Shown here: positions 60,910 through 64,000 of the stretch, one piece after another
Layout of the letters: each line of letters begins with the position of its first letter
Numbering within the stretch: the first letter of the stretch is position 1
NCBI GenBank assembly: GCA_905182985.1
Contig: CAJJDN010000067.1
Location: 207,161 to 271,160, forward strand
Length of the DNA stretch: 64,000 nucleotides
Origin: Paramecium sonneborni
Lineage: Eukaryota; Ciliophora; Oligohymenophorea; Peniculida; Parameciidae
Reading direction: 5' to 3'
Notes under the pieces: generated by a model
Told to the model about the DNA's origin: nothing
Seen by the model: the letters and a program-made list of their open reading frames with translations, nothing else
Databases searched by the model: none
Program-made: the position numbers and the translations under genes

Positions 60910-62769
60910 TCAATTTATATATTCTGATAATCCCATATCAGCAGCTTCTTATAATGCTCTGCTTAGCATATCCTAAACAAAAGTTTAATCGGATTTTAAT
61001 GAGAGCGATTTATGATAATAGTGAATAGCTTTACTTAAACAATTTGGCAATTCACTTAAATGATAAGAAAATGCCAAACCAAAAAATATCTATGGAGAGA
61101 CAGAATTTATCTTGATATATAAAAAATCTTTACTTGTATGCATTTTTCAAAGATCTAAATAGCGTTTTTATAATCTTTCTACTTTCTAAAAGTATGTCCA
61201 AGATTTTATAAGGTAGATTCTCTAATTTTATGGTTAGAATTTTAACAAAACACTAATGCATTTAAAAAATACTATAATAATAAAATTTAATAAAATTTAC
61301 ATCTTTGGCTTCGTTATATTTTTTCTATTTGTAAGCTATAACTCCTAATTCATTTTAAATCATCGGATCGGTTGGATTAATATCTTTAGCTTATTATAAT
61401 GATAAGATAGCAGTTTATAAATTATTAGTTCTTAAATATTCCATACCAATATAGACATGGGCTTAATAACAACCAGGGAATTATCTAGTTATTGACCTAT
61501 AAATTGACATAGCTTAATCAGATTCATCCTATATTGCATAAGAGTGTGCTAACCCAATCCAACTATATATTAAATGTTAATCTAACTAAATAGATTTTTA
61601 GAATTGTTTCCTTGCTACCTCATATTTCTTTGTTGAAAAATAATAAACTCCAACAACAAACCAACTTAATGCATTTTAAGCATAATTCTCAATTAAATTA
61701 TGAGCACAATAATAGAGTTCAGCTATCTATTCTAATTCTAATAAACAAGAAACATAAGTAGGTATTACTTCAAAATATAATGGATCCTATTTTATCGCCT
61801 TCAATGACCAATCATAAGCAGAAGCTATATCGTAATTATAATATGCTTTTTTTGCTTTAACATTTAATATATCTATGTTATTTTTCTTCTCCAAAGCTAC
61901 ATAAATTAAGTCATTTTAAATTGGTATTTCTTCTTTTCTAATATATGGGCTTCTTATTGGGGATGGCTTCAATTGTTGAATTTCAACCTTATCAACTATT
62001 TATAACTATTAAACAATTTTTCTTTTTTCTTCTTGCAAATGATCAGCTATTTTTGAATTTACAATATCATAATTTATTGTTTTGCTTATATAGTAATCTT
62101 TTAACCATGCTTCATCAGAATTTAGTTAGATTTATTAAACCAAATTCTCCTTTTCATCTGATGAAATCAAATATGAATCAACTAATTATTAAAACACTCT
62201 GACATTTGTTGGTGTTTTCTATAAACATTCAAAATAATTTGAAACTGCTAATTATTTATTTTCTAATGCTTCATAACATTATCCTCTTACCCAATCACTT
62301 TAAGAACTATTTTCTTCTTATAGAATTTCAATTCCCATTTCGTATTGTCTATTTGAATATAAAGCCCTAGCTCCTAATACTGCAAAATCTCCTTATGTCA
62401 TTTTATGCTTTAAAAACAGATTGTATACTCCTGAGTATTCTTAATTAGCAAAATGACACTAATTTTATTAGACTAATATTTTACCATACCAAGCAAAAAT
62501 ACTAAGTATGCTAATGCTGTTGAATCTTAATTCAAACATAACAATTTTTCTGCAAAAAATATAGCTTATTTATAATATCCTTGCAAATAACTGCTCATTG
62601 CTTACTGATATATATTCAATAATGAAGGATTATTCAATAATGATGTTGCAAATATAGAATTAGACTAAGGATTGAAATACGGTAATTAAACTTCATAATA
62701 CATATTTTAAAATTTTCCTTGTTCACTTTATTGCCTTGAAATTTTTGTTGTCTTTTTTTAAATCGACAT
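60910..62769 (-). CDS. CDC16: APC/C subunit CDC16 (APC6), TPR protein
   Basis: Scaffold TPR subunit of the anaphase-promoting complex. MSIQKKTTKISRQQSEQGKF starts a helical N-terminus (AMSSYLQGYYKQAIFFAEKL). The C-terminal TPR arm contains the family signature QFPGCYQAHVYIGMEYLRTN, with NLQTAILSLQQAKDINPTDP and MIQNELGVIAYKQKKYNEAK (CDC16 of animals has FPGCHLPLLYIGMEYLQTNN). The following repeat STLQNLGHTFRKQKDYKNAI also matches. It ends AADMGLSEYIN and TGA. Several introns of 20-30 nt, for example GTAAATTTTATTAAATTTTA..TAG after NEAKD. Central intron placement was only partly resolved. With the cyclin at 1857 it is the second cell-cycle gene here. Confidence 0.85.
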
Positions 62770-62989
62770 TTTGCCTTTTATTTTAAAATTCAAATTTTAT
62801 ATATTAAACACTCATTTATTATATTCACAAATTAAAGTTATTCATATTATTCTTATATAGCATTTTGCTTTTTTGAAACAAAGAATTATCAATTCAATTT
62901 ATAAAAGAAAAGTTTATTTCAGAGCATTCCTCTTATTAAAAAATAACTTAATTCTAGTTCTTTATTTAAAATTAATTATTTTATAACAT

Positions 62990-63371
62990 ATGTCAAAAAA
63001 AGACTTATTAAGATGTGAAATTCCTATAAATCCTTGTGAACTAGCTATCACAAGGCTATTGAACCCTAAACCAAAATTTGAATACTTTTAATCATCAATG
63101 TTATAAAAAGTTTAGAATTTTTTACCAGAATTTAAAAAAGCAAATGAATAGTTAGAAAATACAGAAAATTTAAAACAGTTTTAAATAAATGATTAAAATG
63201 CATTATTGAGAATCCCTATAAAAGATCTAATACCAGATCCCAAAATTAGAAGACATTTTAGAAGAACTGGAAGATAATAAAAAATGATCAATTTAGTAAT
63301 TATCCTATAATTAATTATTTAAGGATTTGTACATGGGAGTTATGGATACAAACAAAGATTTTAAGGAGTGA
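62990..63371 (+). CDS. Hypothetical small protein
   Basis: Not recognised. MSKKDLLRCEIPINPCELAI opens a 117-residue protein with LLNPKPKFEYFQSSMLQKVQ, FLPEFKKANEQLENTENL and LLRIPIKDLIPDPKIRRHFR. A 28-nt intron (63296-63323) leads to the acidic end LDLYMGVMDTNKDFKE, which is more convincing than reading through. Soluble, no signal peptide. The DLYMG-DTN-acidic end resembles short chaperone-adaptor tails, which is only a guess. Confidence 0.6.
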
Positions 63372-63495
63372 TTTTGTAGTTTTTATGTCTTACAATAATG
63401 CATTATTGCTTTATAAATAATTGAAAATATTTTTATATTTTATTCTTCCATAAAGAAAACCTTGGGTATAAAAGTAAAGTAATGATATAATAATC

Positions 63496-63615
63496 GTTGT
63501 CGGCCATACTAAGCCTAAAGCACCGGATCCCATTCGAACTCCGAAGTTAAGCGGCTTAAGGCGAGGTTAGTACTAAGGTGGGGGACCGCTTGGGAAGTCC
63601 TCGTGTTGACAACCC
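63496..63615 (+). rRNA. 5S ribosomal RNA
   Basis: A GC-rich block of about 120 nt in AT-rich DNA. GTTGTC at the 5' end pairs with GACAAC at 63608-63613. The loop A/B part CCGGATCCCATTCGAACTCC and GAAGTTAAGC, and the internal promoter part GTTAGTACTAAGGTGGGGGA, are the conserved 5S elements, as is GGGAAGTCC. It matches 5S of ciliates almost throughout. Confidence 0.97.
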
Positions 63616-63624
63616 TTTTTTTTT
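63614..63624 (+). terminator. RNA polymerase III T-run terminator of 5S rRNA
   Basis: Nine consecutive T follow the 5S 3' end, the usual polymerase III stop. Confidence 0.8.
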
Positions 63625-64000
63625 ATTTTATATTAAATTTAATTAAAACCAATAAAATATTTAAATTATTACTTCAAAAAAGATAATAATTTAAAAAAAT
63701 AAAGCTAAAATGACAATATTCATTTAATTGTAATTTGATATTTTAATCCCAATCTTTTATTTAGATTAATTAGAAATTTTTTCGAATTATGATTTTAATA
63801 GTCTCTTTTTAAAGAAACTTATAAAAACATTGAAATCTTTTTTGTATACAATTGAATTTAAATAAAAAAATGTACTCTTGAAACTGTAATTCACATTAAA
63901 TTGTTACCCTATTTTGAAAAAATTGTTAAGATATTAGAAAAAAATAATTTTAGAATAAAAATAGCATATGATTATCCATTTAAATTATCTAATAAACTAC
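63625..64000. other. AT-rich stretch, nothing seen
   Basis: No supported frame or RNA. Confidence 0.5.

Noticed and set aside
1..64000. CRISPR arrays, tRNA genes, transposons, telomere repeats
   Set aside because: None was seen. The AT-rich short repeats lack spacing or structure, and no cloverleaf was recognised apart from the 5S rRNA.

Overview
The window is macronuclear DNA of a ciliate, most likely a Paramecium species. TAA and TAG must be read as glutamine and TGA as the only stop. For example, the conserved Gln of the FAQGRRRYD stretch of ribosomal protein eL42 is TAA, and the conserved Gln of HALYQHDAACRV in PRP19 is TAG. The introns I could place are mostly 20-34 nt with GT..AG ends. 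Intergenic gaps go down to 19 bp and the DNA is very AT-rich. Together these are typical of Paramecium and unlike Tetrahymena, whose introns are longer. All reading frames below use this code and were spliced by eye, so small internal intron errors are possible. No telomere repeat, tRNA, CRISPR or transposon was seen.

Layout. 1-1856 is AT-rich and shows no gene. 1857-9838 (+) holds a cyclin and two tandem cyclic-nucleotide-binding-domain K+ channels. 9898-11503 (-) is an orphan gene. 12009-14847 has a tiny possible myristoylated protein and a candidate axonemal protein, with a gap. 14881-17074 (-) is a TTLL3-type tubulin glycylase. 17212-26048 (-) is a giant secreted or membrane protein with Cys-rich, beta-helix and EGF-like parts. 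It is followed by a decayed relative of the glycylase (about 26400-26980), a diverged F1-ATPase-alpha-like gene, and a vacuolar sorting receptor-like gene (to 30446). 30650-31800 (+) has a small membrane protein and eL42. 32102-43132 (-) is a run of seven genes: a cold-shock-domain protein, an RRM protein, an FCP1-like phosphatase, a MORN protein, a ubiquitin-specific protease whose catalytic Cys is Ser, a SelW-like redox-fold protein, and an unknown coiled-coil protein. 43193-48926 (+) has a choline-transporter-like protein, an MFSD1-like transporter and a Myb protein. 49653-52050 (+) has a small orphan gene and a PX protein. 52170-55182 (-) has a RING protein and PRP19. 55220-56204 has MCTS1 (+) and eL31 (-). 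56246-60725 holds small and orphan genes. 60910-62769 (-) is the APC/C subunit CDC16. 62990-63371 (+) is a small orphan, and 63496-63615 is a 5S rRNA gene.

The genes do not form one pathway. Several loose themes recur: cell cycle (cyclin, CDC16), ribosome and translation (eL42, eL31, MCTS1, 5S rRNA), cilia and tubulin (glycylase, candidate axonemal protein), membrane transport (two K+ channels, CTL, MFSD1), and ubiquitin (USP-like, RING, PRP19). Four places, two N gaps and two single-N joins, are flanked by perfect direct duplications of 0.3-1.2 kb. These are almost certainly unmerged contig overlaps and they distort four genes.
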